The notes beneath the pieces are model-generated. The model ran no database searches. It saw only the letters and a program-made list of their open reading frames with translations, and had not been told where the DNA came from. Of a stretch of DNA of 6,348 nt, positions 5,342-6,348 are shown piece after piece. Numbering within the stretch: the stretch's first letter is position 1; the number at the start of each line of letters is the position of its first letter. Position numbers and translations under genes: made by a program. The DNA is from Caldisericia bacterium (lineage in GTDB: Bacteria > Caldisericota > Caldisericia > B22-G15): assembly GCA_021158845.1 (NCBI GenBank), contig JAGGSY010000076.1, positions 1 to 6,348 on the forward strand. The letters run 5' to 3'.

Positions 5342-6348
5342 ATGAAGAAAGAAAAAAAGAAAGGAGTGGAAGGTATGAGGAAATTTTTAAGTATTTTAAT
5401 GGTGTTGATGCTGGTGTTTACATTCCTTCCAAGAATCCCCATAAGTTTTGGAGCTACCCTTGCTGGGTCGGTTACTATTAAGGATATTACTCTTACACCA
5501 GATACAGTGGGGGAGATAACAAGAATTGATATCAAATTTAATCTTTCTGATCCTGATCTTTTTGCTAATTCCGATAATATACAGATAATTTTCCCACAGG
5601 ATTTAGGTGGTGATATTAACAAGGAGTTTACACTTCCCTCTGCAATTCCTACAACAGCAGTGTTAATTGATGGAAGTAACAACATAAGCGATGTGCAGGT
5701 TGATTTAATGAACAGAAAAATTGCCATCATAACTTCCATCAATGTACCCAAGGATATTGATCACACTCTTACAATTCTTCCTCAAGCAGGGATAAAGAAT
5801 CCAACAAGGTCTGGATTTTACAAAATAAAGGTTCAAACAAACAAACATACTTTTAATGAATTCTCTGTTTTTGTAAGACCAGGAGTATTTGATCATATGG
5901 AAATTTATCCTGATCCTGCCTTTGTTGAGTCAAATCATTTTCCATCAGGAGATACTGTTGCATCCTTTGGAAATCACACTACCTTCTCTATACTTCCAAA
6001 GGATATGTACGGAAATACAATTTACAAAGGTTACAGCCATGGTCTTGGAACCTATGTTAAAGATAGTGATGATGATTGTGGCTTCGATGCTGGTTCAAGA
6101 ATACCTCCAGTGAATCATCCCACCACAAGAATTCCCCCTGCAAGGTGGATTTTGGTTTATGATGTATATACTCTAACTCATGCGAATTGGTGGTGGGGGA
6201 TAGATGTTTGGGATACACCAAATCGTTACACTTGGCTTGACCATTCGGCGGCAGCAGGAAATGACGATACATCTATATTCTTAAACCCTATATATAACAA
6301 AAATCTTTCAGATTTTATCTTAGAAGTTAAAATTGCCTTTAATAATGC
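5342..6348 (+). CDS. Secreted beta-rich surface or extracellular protein, N-terminal part, 3' truncated
   Basis: The frame is open for 335 codons to the right edge with no stop. The N-terminus is a Sec signal peptide: a lysine-rich head, a hydrophobic core (FLSILMVLMLVFTFL, about 15-29) and a likely cleavage after SFGA (residue 38). Residues about 40-180 look like a beta-sandwich module, with alternating hydrophobics such as TRIDIKF, QIIFP, KIAIITS and LTILPQAGIKNPTRSGFYKIKV. A GIKNPT-x2-G-x-Y pattern like this recurs, as I recall it, in large multidomain secreted or S-layer-like bacterial proteins. A second segment from about 185 starts like an Ig-type repeat (ILPKDMYGNT). It then turns into an unusual stretch rich in Trp, His, Tyr and Asp (DSDDDCGFDAGS, WWWGIDVWD) that I do not recognise. 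I infer export and a structural or adhesive role; no catalytic motif is seen. A second start at 5375 is equally plausible and gives a more typical signal peptide. The gene follows a two-component system by 47 bases. Confidence 0.82.
   Translation, partial: MKKEKKKGVEGMRKFLSILMVLMLVFTFLPRIPISFGATLAGSVTIKDITLTPDTVGEITRIDIKFNLSDPDLFANSDNIQIIFPQDLGGDINKEFTLPSAIPTTAVLIDGSNNISDVQVDLMNRKIAIITSINVPKDIDHTLTILPQAGIKNPTRSGFYKIKVQTNKHTFNEFSVFVRPGVFDHMEIYPDPAFVESNHFPSGDTVASFGNHTTFSILPKDMYGNTIYKGYSHGLGTYVKDSDDDCGFDAGSRIPPVNHPTTRIPPARWILVYDVYTLTHANWWWGIDVWDTPNRYTWLDHSAAAGNDDTSIFLNPIYNKNLSDFILEVKIAFNN
5360..5366 (+). promoter_or_regulatory. Second Shine-Dalgarno, inside the gene, for the start at 5375
   Basis: AAAGGAG lies 8 bases before an in-frame ATG at 5375. 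Starting there removes the 11-residue lysine-rich extension and leaves a compact signal peptide beginning MRKFLSILMV. Either or both starts may be used. Confidence 0.5.

Noticed and set aside
5314..5751. 145-residue open frame on the - strand opposite the secreted-protein gene
   Set aside because: It runs antisense to a frame that has a signal peptide, a Shine-Dalgarno and 335 uninterrupted codons. The - strand translation has no recognisable domain or convincing ribosome site.

Overview
The window is bacterial, AT-rich and fully co-directional: five genes on the + strand, packed end to end, with no gene supported on the - strand and no gene-free stretch over 300 bases. The longest gap is 47 bases (5295-5341). 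Arginine is written almost entirely with AGA/AGG, ATA is frequent for isoleucine, and the proteins are rich in Lys and Glu. This pattern is common in thermophilic anaerobes. A short PPi-type phosphofructokinase and a sigma-54-dependent two-component system fit such a lineage, but I cannot name the genus or phylum from the sequence.

Layout: (1) 1-1158, the C-terminal third of the replicative DNA polymerase III alpha subunit, dnaE, cut by the left edge. (2) 1171-2190, a 339-residue phosphofructokinase whose active-site residues indicate use of pyrophosphate rather than ATP. (3) 2190-3878, a membrane-bound sensor histidine kinase (extracytoplasmic sensor, HAMP, PAS, HisKA, HATPase), overlapping the previous stop by one base. 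(4) 3894-5294, its apparent partner, an NtrC-type sigma-54 activator. Its receiver domain carries two compensating single-base frameshifts either side of the phosphoacceptor aspartate. (5) 5342 to the right edge, the N-terminal 335 residues of a secreted, beta-rich protein that is still open at the edge.

How they fit: dnaE, the phosphofructokinase and the kinase are probably co-transcribed (12-base gap, then a TAATG overlap). The kinase and regulator form a classic NtrB/NtrC-like pair that would sense something outside the membrane and switch on sigma-54 promoters. The regulator may also have its own promoter: a perfect extended -10 (TGGTATAAT) lies so close to its ATG that the mRNA would be leaderless. 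The secreted protein has a separate plausible sigma-70-type promoter, and I found no sigma-54 promoter (GG-N10-GC) in front of it, so its control by the neighbouring regulator is only a guess from position.

No RNA genes, insertion sequences, CRISPR arrays, clear intrinsic terminators or long repeats were seen. I do not see a convincing novel system. The points most worth checking are the frameshift pair, the leaderless-type start, the PPi specificity and the unrecognised C-terminal part of the secreted protein.
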